Origin: Streptomyces sp. NRRL F-4489
GTDB taxonomy: Bacteria; Actinomycetota; Actinomycetes; Streptomycetales; Streptomycetaceae
Direction of reading: 5' to 3'
Assembly: GCF_001509485.1 (NCBI RefSeq)
Contig: NZ_LLZI01000254.1
Coordinates: forward strand, 60,321-124,320
DNA: 64,000 nucleotides
Positions 36,174 through 44,674 of the stretch are shown one piece after another. The number at the start of each line of letters is the position of its first letter. Positions within the stretch are counted from its first letter, which is position 1. The position numbers and the translations under genes were made by a program. The notes beneath the pieces were generated by a model that saw only the letters and a list, made by a program, of their open reading frames with translations, was not told the DNA's origin and did no database searches.

Positions 36174-36339
36174 CCCGCCGCCCCGATGGCGCGACCCGTG
36201 CCCCCAAGAGGCGCGACCCCGCGGCCCCATGGGCGAGGCCCGTGCCGCCGAGCGACCCGTAGCCCCGAGGGCGCAAGCCCCCGCGCCCCGTAGGCCACAC
36301 CGCGCGCCTCGGCCCCCAGGAAGCCCCGGCCGCAAGCCC

Positions 36340-37629
36340 CTACGGCATGACCACCGCATGCGGATCCGGCTCCCCGGTGCCCCGCGCGCCGGCGCTCAGT
36401 TCGCGCCAGGTCTCCAGCGCCAGCCGGAAGGCGCCCGCCGCCTCGTACCCGGCCGCGGCGGCCTGGAAGGACTCCTCGGCGGCCGCCGCCCGGCCCGCGG
36501 CGCGCAGCGCGCGCGCCCGGTGGAGCAGCGCGCGGGCGCGGTCCAGGGGGGACAGCTCGGGGGCGTCCGGGTCGATGGCGGCGGAATGGTCCGCCGCCGC
36601 CGCGGTGTCGCCGCGGCCCAGCGCCCCGGCGGTCTCCAGGACGGCCAGCCAGCTCCGGGCGGACGGGGTGTCGACCAGTGCCGCGGCCTGCCGGGAGCGC
36701 TCCAGGAGGGCGTCCGCGCCGGCCGCCGGCCCGGCGGCGAGCGCCAGCAGCGTCCGGGCCCGGGCCAGCCGGAGCCGCAGCCGTACGCCGTCCGTGGCGG
36801 CGCTCAGCCCGTCCGCCTCGGCCAGCAGCTCCAGCGCGCCGCCGGCGTCCCCGGCCAGATACCGCGCGCCGGCCTCCGCCCACAGGGCACCGGCCCGCAG
36901 CTCGCCCGGGGGCAGCGGCGCGAGCTCCGTACGCAGCCGGGCGGCGAGCTCGCCGGCGCGGTCCCACTCGCCGCTGTCCACGGAGGCGGACACCAGCGCC
37001 ACCTGGGCCTGCGCCCGCTCCGGGCGGCCCGGCTCCAGCTCGGCGGCGGCCCGGACGGCGTCCTCGGCGGCCCGGACCGCGTCGGCGAGCCGGCCGGCCC
37101 CGCGCAGCAGCTGGGCCAGCTCGATGGCGACCCGGGCGTGCAGCACGGGCGCGGAGCGGGTCAGCGGGTCGTCGAGCAGCCCGCGCAGCGCCGCCTCGTG
37201 GCGGGCCGGGTCGCCGAGCCGGCCGAGGACGGCGGCCAGCTCCCAGCGGGCCTCCCAGCGGATCTCCTCCTGCCCGTCCGCGTCGGCTCGCGCGAGGACG
37301 GCCTCCAGCTGCTGCCGGGCGCCGGCCCAGTCGCCGGCCTGCCGGCTGGCCCGGGCGGCCACCAACTGGCCGACCAGGGCGAGGCGTTGGGCCAGCCCCC
37401 CGGACGGCCCGCCGGCCGGCTGGTCGCCGGCGCAGAGCGCCTCGACGGTGGTGCCCAGCCGCTCGGCGAGGGACCGGGCGATCCGGGCGCCGGGCACCCG
37501 GCGGCCGTTCTCGACCAGCGAGACGTAGCTGGGGGAGAGGTCGTCGCCGGCGAGGTCCCCCTGGGACAGGCCCTGGGCGCGCCGGATCTCCCGCACTCGC
37601 TTCCCGAAGGCAGGCTGCTCAATCGTCAA
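36340..37629 (-). CDS. XRE-HTH regulator with TPR-like C-terminal domain (first of two)
   Basis: A 429-residue regulator. An N-terminal Cro/C1-type HTH (GKRVREIRRAQGLSQGDLAGDDLSPSYVSLVENGRRVPGARIARSLAERLG, about 9-60) is followed by roughly 350 residues of Ala-rich helical TPR-like repeats. A paralogue lies at 43141. It is divergent from the aldehyde dehydrogenase/ThDP operon and shares a 353-bp promoter region rich in dyads and TGACA repeats, where it probably binds. Confidence 0.85.
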   Translation of the reverse strand: MTIEQPAFGKRVREIRRAQGLSQGDLAGDDLSPSYVSLVENGRRVPGARIARSLAERLGTTVEALCAGDQPAGGPSGGLAQRLALVGQLVAARASRQAGDWAGARQQLEAVLARADADGQEEIRWEARWELAAVLGRLGDPARHEAALRGLLDDPLTRSAPVLHARVAIELAQLLRGAGRLADAVRAAEDAVRAAAELEPGRPERAQAQVALVSASVDSGEWDRAGELAARLRTELAPLPPGELRAGALWAEAGARYLAGDAGGALELLAEADGLSAATDGVRLRLRLARARTLLALAAGPAAGADALLERSRQAAALVDTPSARSWLAVLETAGALGRGDTAAAADHSAAIDPDAPELSPLDRARALLHRARALRAAGRAAAAEESFQAAAAGYEAAGAFRLALETWRELSAGARGTGEPDPHAVVMP

Positions 37630-37708
37630 GAAAATCGCTCGCAGTGGGGTCGGGGGGACGGACGGTGACGGGACGCGGGCGGCCGGCGGGAGGGACCGGC
37701 GCCGCGGT

Positions 37709-37730
37709 GCCGGTGAGTCTACTCACCGGC
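37709..37730. promoter_or_regulatory. 22-bp near-perfect palindrome upstream of the XRE gene
   Basis: GCCGGTGAGT-CT-ACTCACCGGC has 10-bp arms and a 2-bp spacer, 80 bp upstream of the XRE-TPR start. The inner GAGTCTACTC resembles the TGACTC motif of the other cluster promoters. It is a probable operator. Confidence 0.6.
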
Positions 37731-37798
37731 ACCTTCCCGCGCGGCGGCCTGTGGACAGCCGGGCGGTGCCCCGGTCCGGCCCGCCCCGATCGCCCCGC

Positions 37799-37935
37799 TG
37801 TCATTTTTTGTCACAGTCGGGCGCGGCCGGACGTACCGCCCCACGCGGGAAAGCCGGTAGTGGCCGTACGTGGAGCGACCCGCCCTGTCATGCCCCGCAG
37901 TCGCGCGTAATGACTCTACTTGACAATAAATGACA
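37799..37935. promoter_or_regulatory. Paired TGACA-N5-TGACA direct repeats in opposite orientation
   Basis: TGACA-AAAAA-TGACA reads leftward at 37813-37799 and TGACA-ATAAA-TGACA reads rightward at 37921-37935. Each repeat places two identical half-sites one helical turn apart, and the two elements face the two divergent genes. TTGACA at 37920-37925 could also be a -35 box, and TGACTC lies at 37911-37916. Confidence 0.6.
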
Positions 37936-37982
37936 ATTAGCTGACGCTGACCCTCCATGGACTACGCCCCGAGGAGGGACAT

Positions 37983-39239
37983 ATGAGCTCCGCTCCCGCA
38001 TGGCCGACCGTGGCCGCCGAGCCGGAGGAGAGCGGCACCGAGGGCCGCAGCGAGCACCGGCGCGCGGCGGCGTTACGCCGGGTCCGGGACTACCTTGCGC
38101 AGGACGGCGGAGCGGTCCACGAGCTGCTGTGCGAGATCTCCACCCACCGCGCCGCGCGCTACGAGATCGACGCCACCGTCGCCACCCTCGACGGGGCGCT
38201 GGACGAGGTGGCCGCCCACCGGCCGGGGCAGGTGCCCCGGCTCGCCGCGTTCATGCCGTCCAACGTGATCCTCTACTCCTACGCCCTCTACCTCCTCGTC
38301 CCCGCGCTCTATACGGACGAGCTGGTCTTCCGGCCCTCCAGCCGGGTCAAGGACCAGATGGTGCGGCTGCACGCGCTGCTCGCCGAGCGGCACCGGCTGC
38401 CGGTCACCCTCAGCGGCGCCAGCCAGCGCGAGTTCCTCCGCGAGCAGGTGCTCCCCGCCGACGTGGTGGTCTTCACCGGCGCCTACCGCAACGCCGAGCA
38501 GATCCGCGCCCAGCTCTCCCCGGGGCAGCTGCTGCTCTTCTACGGCTCCGGGGTCAACCCGTTCGTCGTCGCCCCCGGGGCCGACGTGGCGCGGGCCGCC
38601 CGGGACGCGATCACCATCCGGACCCTGAACACCGGCCAGGACTGCCTGGGGCCGGACCTCTTCGCGGTCCACCACACCCTGCTCGACCCGTTCCTGGACG
38701 CGCTGGTCAGCGAGCTGAAGGGGCTGCGGTACGGCCCGTACACCGACCCCGACGCCGACTTCGGGCCGATCTTCTACGACGGCGCCCTGGAGGAGGCCGC
38801 GCAGTTCCTGGCCCGCAACCGGGCGGGCATCGTGCACGGCGGCCACGTGGACTTCCGCGCCCGGCGGCTGGACCCCACCGTCGTGGTCGGCGAGGAGATC
38901 ACCCCGCGCACCCACGTCCCGGAGTTCTTCGCGCCGATCTTCAACGTCGCCCCCTGGCGCGACGAGGAGTCCCTGGCCGCCACCCTGACCACCGGCATGT
39001 TCACCGAACGCGCCCTGGGCTCCAGCGTTTACGGCCAGGCCCCGGCGCTGGTCGAGGCGCTGCGCCGGCGCACCACCGTCACCCTGGACACCACCTTGCT
39101 CTCCATCGACGACGGCAACGCGCCGTTCGGCGGCTACGGCCGGATGGCCAACTACATCTCCGACGGCCACGAGGTGCGCGCCGAACCGGTCCTGGTCTCC
39201 CGGGCCGTCGCCGCGTACCGCACCGGGGCCGCCCGGTGA
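37983..39239 (+). CDS. Aldehyde dehydrogenase-superfamily protein, acylating/reductase-like
   Basis: 418 residues with the ALDH fold and the catalytic Cys in NTGQDC near residue 221. Where hydrolytic ALDHs have ELGGK with the general-base Glu, this protein has FYGSGVNPFVV, so that Glu is absent. This favours acyl-thioester reduction or an aldehyde-to-thioester reaction over simple aldehyde oxidation. It is slightly shorter than usual ALDHs. GAGGAGGG precedes the ATG, and its stop overlaps the ThDP enzyme start as GTGA. Confidence 0.78.
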   Translation: MSSAPAWPTVAAEPEESGTEGRSEHRRAAALRRVRDYLAQDGGAVHELLCEISTHRAARYEIDATVATLDGALDEVAAHRPGQVPRLAAFMPSNVILYSYALYLLVPALYTDELVFRPSSRVKDQMVRLHALLAERHRLPVTLSGASQREFLREQVLPADVVVFTGAYRNAEQIRAQLSPGQLLLFYGSGVNPFVVAPGADVARAARDAITIRTLNTGQDCLGPDLFAVHHTLLDPFLDALVSELKGLRYGPYTDPDADFGPIFYDGALEEAAQFLARNRAGIVHGGHVDFRARRLDPTVVVGEEITPRTHVPEFFAPIFNVAPWRDEESLAATLTTGMFTERALGSSVYGQAPALVEALRRRTTVTLDTTLLSIDDGNAPFGGYGRMANYISDGHEVRAEPVLVSRAVAAYRTGAAR

Positions 39240-40960
39240 CCGGCCACACCTACCCCACGGCCTGGGCCGCGGTCGCCGGCTTCGTGCGCCACCTGGGCGC
39301 CCGGGCGGTGTTCGGGCTGCCGGGCGACGACATGGCGCTGCTGGGTGAACTGGAGAGCGCCGACACCCCCGTCGTCCTCTGCCGCGACCAGCGCAACGCG
39401 GTCTTCATGGCGACCGGTTACGCGCTGGCCGCCGGGGCGCCCGGGGTGTGCGTCATCGGCAAGGGTCCGGCGCTCACCAACGCCCTGACCGGCGTCCTGG
39501 AGGCCCGTTCGGCCGCCGCCCCGCTGCTGCTGATCGCCGACGGCACCCGGCTGGACCGGCTGGGCACCGGCGCGTTCCAGGAGCTGGACCAGCTGACCGC
39601 GATCCGCCCGTACGTGAAGTGGGCGGCCCGCGCCGACACCCCGGAGCGGCTGCCCGCCCTCCTGGAGAAGGCCGCCGCCCTCGCCGTCAACGGGACGCCG
39701 GGGCCGGTCTATGTCGAACTGGCCGAGCAGCTCGCGGACTCCCCGGTCTCCCGTACCGCGCCCTGGCGGCCCGTCGTTCCGCAGCGCCCGGGGCCCGACC
39801 CGGACGCGCTGGCCGCCACCGCCCGCACCCTGGCCGCGGCCCGCCGGCCGCTGCTGCTGGTCGGCGGCGGCGCCCGGCACCGCAACACCGGCCGGCGGAT
39901 CGAGCGCCTGGCCGAACGGCTCGGCGCGGGCGTCTTCAGCACCGCCTCGGGCCGCGGCGCGGTCGCCGAGGACCACCCGCTCTACTGCGGCGTCAGCGGC
40001 CTGTACGCGGCGCCGCCGGTGGACGCGCTGTGGGCGGAGGCGGACCTCGTCGTCGCGGTCGGCAGCCGGCTGGAGGAGACCGCGACCTTCGGCTGGCCGG
40101 ACGGCCCCGGTGGCCGACTCCCGGTCGTTCAGGCCGTCCTGGGCGAGGACGGGCTCACCATGGAGCGGCCCGGTGCGTACGTCCTCGGGGACGCCGGGCG
40201 GATCGTGGACGGCTGGCACGAGCTGCTGGCCGGCCACCGCCCGGACCCGGCCTGGCCGGACCGGGTCCGCGAGGTGCGGACCGCGCTGGAGAAGCGGGCC
40301 GCCGAACGGGCCGGGCAGGCCGAGCGCGCGGCCCCGGCCGGCACCGTCCCGGTGGCCGCCGTGCTGGCCGCCCTGGACCGCGCGGTCCCCGCCAACCGGG
40401 TGCTCGTCCAGGAGAACGGCCTCCAGGACATGTGGTCGTACTACTTCCCCCACTGGACGCTCGGCGCGGACGGCGGGTCCGTGGTGCCCAGCGAGCAGAC
40501 CCCGCTGGGCTTCGGCGCGGCCGCCGCGGCCGGGGTCCGGCTGGCCGCGGCGGACGGGCGCCCGGTGGTGGCGCTGGCCGGCGACGGCGCGTTCCACCTC
40601 TTCCGCTCGGAGCTGCCCTCCCTGGCCGACGCGGGCGTCGCGGTGCTGTACATCGTGCTGGACAACGGCGGGTACGGGTGGCTGCAGAGCAACCTGGACC
40701 GGGTGTCCGGCAGCGGGTCGCGGTTCGCCTTCACCGCCGAGCGCCCCACCGGGAGCGCGGGTCCGGCGGCCGCCTACGGGCTGGGCCACCGGCGGGTCAC
40801 CAGGAGGGGCGAGCTGGACGCGGCGCTGGCGGCAGCCTGGCGGGAGGTCGCGGCCGGTACCACCTCGGTGGTGGAGGTGGCGGTCTCGCTCGCCGACACC
40901 CCGCCCGGTATGGCCGGTTCGGCCGGCGACTTCCCGGAGCGGGAGGGCGCCGGCGGCTGA
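39236..40960 (+). CDS. Thiamine diphosphate-dependent enzyme (acetolactate synthase/decarboxylase-like)
   Basis: A 574-residue three-domain ThDP enzyme: an N-terminal PYR domain (LGARAVFGLPGDDMALL), a central domain, and a C-terminal PP domain with the Mg/ThDP motif GDGAFHLF...LDNGGYG from about residue 447. In the PYR domain the usual RHE stretch that supplies the catalytic Glu reads RDQ (residues 50-52), so the activating Glu appears to be Gln. The closest functional analogy would be glyoxylate carboligase, which also lacks this Glu. It is coupled to the ALDH-like gene, suggesting that the two act in sequence. Confidence 0.82.
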   Translation: MTGHTYPTAWAAVAGFVRHLGARAVFGLPGDDMALLGELESADTPVVLCRDQRNAVFMATGYALAAGAPGVCVIGKGPALTNALTGVLEARSAAAPLLLIADGTRLDRLGTGAFQELDQLTAIRPYVKWAARADTPERLPALLEKAAALAVNGTPGPVYVELAEQLADSPVSRTAPWRPVVPQRPGPDPDALAATARTLAAARRPLLLVGGGARHRNTGRRIERLAERLGAGVFSTASGRGAVAEDHPLYCGVSGLYAAPPVDALWAEADLVVAVGSRLEETATFGWPDGPGGRLPVVQAVLGEDGLTMERPGAYVLGDAGRIVDGWHELLAGHRPDPAWPDRVREVRTALEKRAAERAGQAERAAPAGTVPVAAVLAALDRAVPANRVLVQENGLQDMWSYYFPHWTLGADGGSVVPSEQTPLGFGAAAAAGVRLAAADGRPVVALAGDGAFHLFRSELPSLADAGVAVLYIVLDNGGYGWLQSNLDRVSGSGSRFAFTAERPTGSAGPAAAYGLGHRRVTRRGELDAALAAAWREVAAGTTSVVEVAVSLADTPPGMAGSAGDFPEREGAGG

Positions 40961-40978
40961 CGGCGCGGCAGAAAACGG

Positions 40979-41016
40979 CGGACGGGCGGGCGCTCTCGAA
41001 AGCGCCCGCCCGTCCG
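40979..41016. terminator. Shared terminator hairpin
   Basis: A perfect 16-bp stem (CGGACGGGCGGGCGCT and complement) with loop CTCGAA lies between the convergent ThDP-enzyme and ABC-2 permease genes. Confidence 0.75.
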
Positions 41017-41139
41017 GCGTTGCGTGCCCCGGCCCGTCCGGCCACGGGGGAGCCGGAGCGGTGCCGGGGCACGGCTTCTTCGTACGGAGGGGGCCACGCC
41101 GGGGGCGTGCGGGGGTGGCGCCCCCTCCGTACGGGCGGG

Positions 41140-41973
41140 TCAGGTCTTGGCGGCGAACTTGGCCAGCGCGATCGGGGCGGTCACCGCGGTGAGCGCGGCC
41201 GACCACACCAGCGTCCAGAGCACCGGGCCGGCCACCGGGCCCTCGCCCAGGGCGAGTCCGCGCGCGGCGTCGGCCATATGGGTCAGCGGGTTGAGCCGCG
41301 TCACCGTCTGGAGCCAGTCCGGCATGGTGGCCGGCGGGACGAAGACCGACGAGGCGAACTGCAGCGGCGTCAGCACCAGGACGGACAGCCCCTGGATGGC
41401 CTGGGTGGTGCGCAGGGTGAGCCCCAGCAGCATGAAGATCCAGATCAGCGAGGTGCCGAAGACGGTGGTCAGGCCGATCGCGGCGAGCAGCCCGGCCCAG
41501 TGCCCGGCGACGTCGAAGCCGAGCAGCGCGGCCACCGCCAGCAGCACCGCGAGGGCCACCAGCATCCGGGCGGTCTCCACCACGACCTTGGCGATCAGCA
41601 CCGAGGAGCGGGCCACCGGCATCGCGCGGAAACGATCCATCAACCCGGTGCGGAAGTCGGCGTTGACGCCCGTCCCGACGGCCATCGCGATGGTCATCCC
41701 GAGGATCACCATCAGGCCCGGCACCAGGAACGCGGTGTACCGGGCGCGCGAACCGCCGCCGATCGCCCCGCCGAAGACGAAGACGAACAGCACCGTCAGC
41801 ACCACCGGCATCAGCAGCGCGTCGGTCATCGACTCCGGGTTCTGCCGGATGTGGAGGAGGCTGCGGCGGGACAGCGCGCCGATGTGCCGCAGATGGGACC
41901 GCAGCGGTATCCGGGGCTCGTCACCGGGCGGGGCCGGCGGCGCGGGGCGCGGCAGCACCGGGGGCGGCGTCAT
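41140..41973 (-). CDS. ABC-2 type exporter permease without a neighbouring ATPase
   Basis: A 277-residue, six-helix permease of the DrrB/ABC-2 family, with a Pro-rich cytoplasmic N-terminus, YTAFLVPGLMVI, and SSVFVPPATMPDWLQTVTRLNPLTHMADAARGLALG. Such permeases work with a DrrA-type ATPase, normally in the same operon. None is encoded next to it or elsewhere in this window. GAGGAG precedes the ATG at 41973. It is a candidate for product export or self-protection. Confidence 0.88.
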   Translation of the reverse strand: MTPPPVLPRPAPPAPPGDEPRIPLRSHLRHIGALSRRSLLHIRQNPESMTDALLMPVVLTVLFVFVFGGAIGGGSRARYTAFLVPGLMVILGMTIAMAVGTGVNADFRTGLMDRFRAMPVARSSVLIAKVVVETARMLVALAVLLAVAALLGFDVAGHWAGLLAAIGLTTVFGTSLIWIFMLLGLTLRTTQAIQGLSVLVLTPLQFASSVFVPPATMPDWLQTVTRLNPLTHMADAARGLALGEGPVAGPVLWTLVWSAALTAVTAPIALAKFAAKT

Positions 41974-42086
41974 GGGCTTCTCCTCTTCTCGGCCGGGGCG
42001 CGGCCGCGGACGGGGGCCGCGGCGCACCGGCGCGCGGCCGGGCCCGCGGGGCCGCGGGCCGGCGCCGCCGGGTCAGGGCCGCGGGG

Positions 42087-42752
42087 TCAGGGCCGGCTGC
42101 CGCGGCGCTCGTCGAGCCACTTCTGCCAGTAGGTGCGGCGGTCGCTGCTGGGGTGCGCGACGACGATGTCGCCGAGGACCGCGGAGCCGGTGATGCGGAT
42201 GGCGGGGGCGGTGGCGTCCGGGCCGGAGTGCGCCCGGGTCAGATCGCGCAGATCCCCGAAGACCTTGCCGCAGTGCATCTCGACCCGTACCCCTTCGGGG
42301 AGCAGAAGATGCACATCGCCCACGATCGCGCGGGCGTTGATCGTCACACCGCCGGACGGCGGGGCCGGCGAGGCGCACAGGTCCAGGGTGAGGTCGCCGA
42401 AGACGGCGGTGGCCTCGATGCCCTTCGCCAGATCCGGGCTGCTCGCCGTGAGGTCGCCGAAGACCGCCTTGAAGGCCCGCTGCCCGGTGGCGGCGCCGGC
42501 CGGCGGCGGGGCCGCCGCGTCCGGGAGGTCGGCGGCGATCGAGGCCAGCTCCTCGCGGGTGCGCGCCAGATAGGCGGCCTCGTACCGCTCGGCCAGCTCC
42601 TCCAGGGTGAGCCGGCCCTCCGCGGCGGCCTCCCGCAGGCGTTCGATCATGTCCTCGCGCTCGGCGTCCGAGGCGAGCACCGAGCCGGGCTTCCGGGCCG
42701 CCGGATCGGACGTCAATTCCTTGTGGAGATCGGGGCCTTGGGGCTGCGTCAT
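42087..42752 (-). CDS. DUF1707 protein with LiaF-like C-terminal domain
   Basis: 221 residues. The N-terminal DUF1707 domain (LASDAEREDMIERLREAAAEGRLTLEELAERYEAAYLARTREEL, about 25-70) is followed by a beta-helical LiaF/DUF2154-type domain with repeated VFGDLT, IVGDVHL and VLGDIVV turns. Such proteins are linked to cell-envelope stress responses. It is upstream of, and co-directional with, the ABC-2 permease (113 bp apart), so the pair may form an envelope-protection unit. Confidence 0.85.
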   Translation of the reverse strand: MTQPQGPDLHKELTSDPAARKPGSVLASDAEREDMIERLREAAAEGRLTLEELAERYEAAYLARTREELASIAADLPDAAAPPPAGAATGQRAFKAVFGDLTASSPDLAKGIEATAVFGDLTLDLCASPAPPSGGVTINARAIVGDVHLLLPEGVRVEMHCGKVFGDLRDLTRAHSGPDATAPAIRITGSAVLGDIVVAHPSSDRRTYWQKWLDERRGSRP

Positions 42753-43140
42753 GGGAGGTGCCTCCGCTGGTCGGGCGGTAGTGGTGCGGGGCGTACGTCG
42801 GCCGGCCGCGGATCCCATCCGACCACGTCAGGCGGGGTGCGGGCATCGGCGTGCGGTACTACATCGAAAGGTGCAGCCGGCGGCCGGACGCGGCGCGCGC
42901 AGGCATACCGGCCGTCCGGTTCCCGAGCGTTCGGTGCCGTCTTCTTCGCGGACCGGTTCGTTAATGCTCCGGGCACCAACGAAATGGTCGCGTTGCCGCC
43001 GTGTGAAGGCGGGTGAAGAATACGGAATCCGTATCGACTTCTTGTTGACTGCTTGGTAAAGTGCGCAGCACTCATTGTGACTCGGCGATTTGTGCATCCG
43101 CCCGGAGTCCTCGACCGTTCGAATCCGGAGGGTTTGTCGA
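42753..43140. promoter_or_regulatory. Divergent promoter region with dyad and TGACTCGG motif
   Basis: This 388-bp region between the DUF1707 and second XRE-TPR genes has no credible gene. It contains the inverted repeat ATACGG-N3-CCGTAT (43020-43034), TTGACT at 43045-43050 and TGACTCGG at 43078-43085. The part nearest the XRE gene is AT-richer than the surroundings. Confidence 0.55.
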
Positions 43141-44391
43141 ATGCCTGAGCCGGCGGACACCGGAAGGCGAATCAAAGAGCTCCGGGTCAGCGCGGGATTG
43201 ACCCAGCACGAACTCGCCGGGGCCGAGATGTCCGCCAGCTACATCTCCCTTGTCGAACGGGGCAAGCGGATTCCCAGCGGCCGGGCCCTCAAGATCCTGG
43301 CGGAACGCCTCGGGGTCGGCGTGACGGAAATATCGGACGGTACCGAGCCGGCGGAATCCCCCGGCCGGGTCCGCCGGCTGGACCTCGTCGGCCGATTGGT
43401 CGCGGCCCGCCGGCAATGGGAGGGCGGCGACGCCGAAGGCGCGCTGCGGGAATTCCGCGCGCTGGCCGGCGGCGAGCCGTCCGGCCCCCCGGACGACGTG
43501 AATACCGAGGCCCAGCTCGCCATTGCGGAAATACTGGGCTCCCTGGGCCGCGCCGACGAGGGCGCCGAGGTGCTGCTGCGGATGCTGGACGGGCTGGCCC
43601 CGGCCGCGTACGCCGAGGCCCGGCTGCGCGCCCTGATCGCGCTGGCCGATCTGCTGGAGTCCGCGGGCCGGGTCCAGGACGGGCTGCGCCACGCGCTCAC
43701 CGGCTCCCTGGAGGCGGCCGCCGCCCGCGCCCCCGGGAGCGCCTTCCACTCCGTGCTCGTCCTGGACGTGCTGACCCGCTGCGCCTACTGGAGCGGCTGC
43801 GCCCACTGGGCCCCCGAGCCCGCCGAGGCCGGGCGCCCGGCGGACGGGGTGCTGCCCGGCCCGCGGGCCGGTATCGCGCTGCACCGGGCGCTGGACCTGT
43901 GGGACCGCGGGGAGGCCGACCGGGCGGCCGCGCTGCTGGCCGAGACGGCGCGCCGGGTCACCCCGGCGGCCGGCTTCCGGCTCTGGGAGACCGTCAACGG
44001 GCGCCATGCGCTGGTGCTGCTCGCCCGGGGCGAACGGGCCGCCGCGCGCAGCATCGTGGAGCGCGGCCTGGTCGTCGCCTCGGTGGCCCAGGAGGCGGAC
44101 TTCCCGCTCTGGCTGACCACCGCCGAGGCGGTCTGCGCGGAGGCGGCGGGCGACCGCGAACGGGTGGCCGCGCTCGGCGCGCAGGTGGCCGCGCTGCCGG
44201 ACACCGGGCGGTGCCATGAGAAAGCCGCCGCGCTGTCGGAGATCGCGGCGGCCTGTGCGCGGCTGGGGGACCGGGAAAGGGCGGCCGGGCACTTCCGGTA
44301 TTCCGCGGACCTGTTCCGGCGGGCCCAGGCGTACCGGCACGCCGACCGGGCCCGGGAACGCCTCACCGGCCTCCTCGAAAAGCGGGACTGA
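43141..44391 (+). CDS. XRE-HTH regulator with TPR-like C-terminal domain (second of two)
   Basis: 416 residues, same architecture as the regulator at 36340-37629. The HTH GRRIKELRVSAGLTQHELAGAEMSASYISLVERGKRIPSGRALKILAERLG aligns closely with it, followed by TPR-like helices. GGAGGG precedes the ATG at 43141. HTH-TPR regulators in Firmicutes (RNPP family) respond to short peptides. Whether this actinobacterial pair senses peptide, lipid or product is unknown, but it almost certainly controls the cluster. Confidence 0.85.
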   Translation: MPEPADTGRRIKELRVSAGLTQHELAGAEMSASYISLVERGKRIPSGRALKILAERLGVGVTEISDGTEPAESPGRVRRLDLVGRLVAARRQWEGGDAEGALREFRALAGGEPSGPPDDVNTEAQLAIAEILGSLGRADEGAEVLLRMLDGLAPAAYAEARLRALIALADLLESAGRVQDGLRHALTGSLEAAAARAPGSAFHSVLVLDVLTRCAYWSGCAHWAPEPAEAGRPADGVLPGPRAGIALHRALDLWDRGEADRAAALLAETARRVTPAAGFRLWETVNGRHALVLLARGERAAARSIVERGLVVASVAQEADFPLWLTTAEAVCAEAAGDRERVAALGAQVAALPDTGRCHEKAAALSEIAAACARLGDRERAAGHFRYSADLFRRAQAYRHADRARERLTGLLEKRD

Positions 44392-44494
44392 CCCCCGCCG
44401 GGGATGCCGCAACGCCGCGGCGGCGGTCCGGCCCGAAAGGCGGCCGGTGCCGCACATGCCCGTACATATGCCGCTCGGGTGCGGTAATTGCGAG

Positions 44495-44674
44495 CTATTT
44501 ATTGGCTTTCTTGCCCAGGCCCAGGAGGGCGAACAGCGCCTCCGCGCCGCCGACGATCGCCAGGATGAGCCCGGCCTTGTGGAGCGAGACCACCGGTGTC
44601 TCGACTTCCTTCGTGGTGAGCCACAGGATCACGCCGACGATCGCCAGGAAAATGCCGACGGCAATACCCTTCAT
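44495..44674 (-). CDS. Small two-helix membrane protein (DUF5708-like)
   Basis: 59 residues with two transmembrane segments (KGIAVGIFLAIVGVILWL and SLHKAGLILAIVGGAEALFALLGL) joined by TTKEVETPVV, and a basic C-terminus. The sequence resembles streptomycete DUF5708 small membrane proteins. GAGGGA precedes the ATG at 44674. Its location inside the cluster could indicate an immunity role, but nothing shows this directly. Confidence 0.75.
   Translation of the reverse strand: MKGIAVGIFLAIVGVILWLTTKEVETPVVSLHKAGLILAIVGGAEALFALLGLGKKANK

Noticed and set aside
37750..37758. TGTGGACAG, a match to a Streptomyces-type DnaA box, considered as part of an origin
   Set aside because: It is a single copy with no cluster of DnaA boxes, no dnaA/dnaN neighbours and no AT-rich unwinding region.
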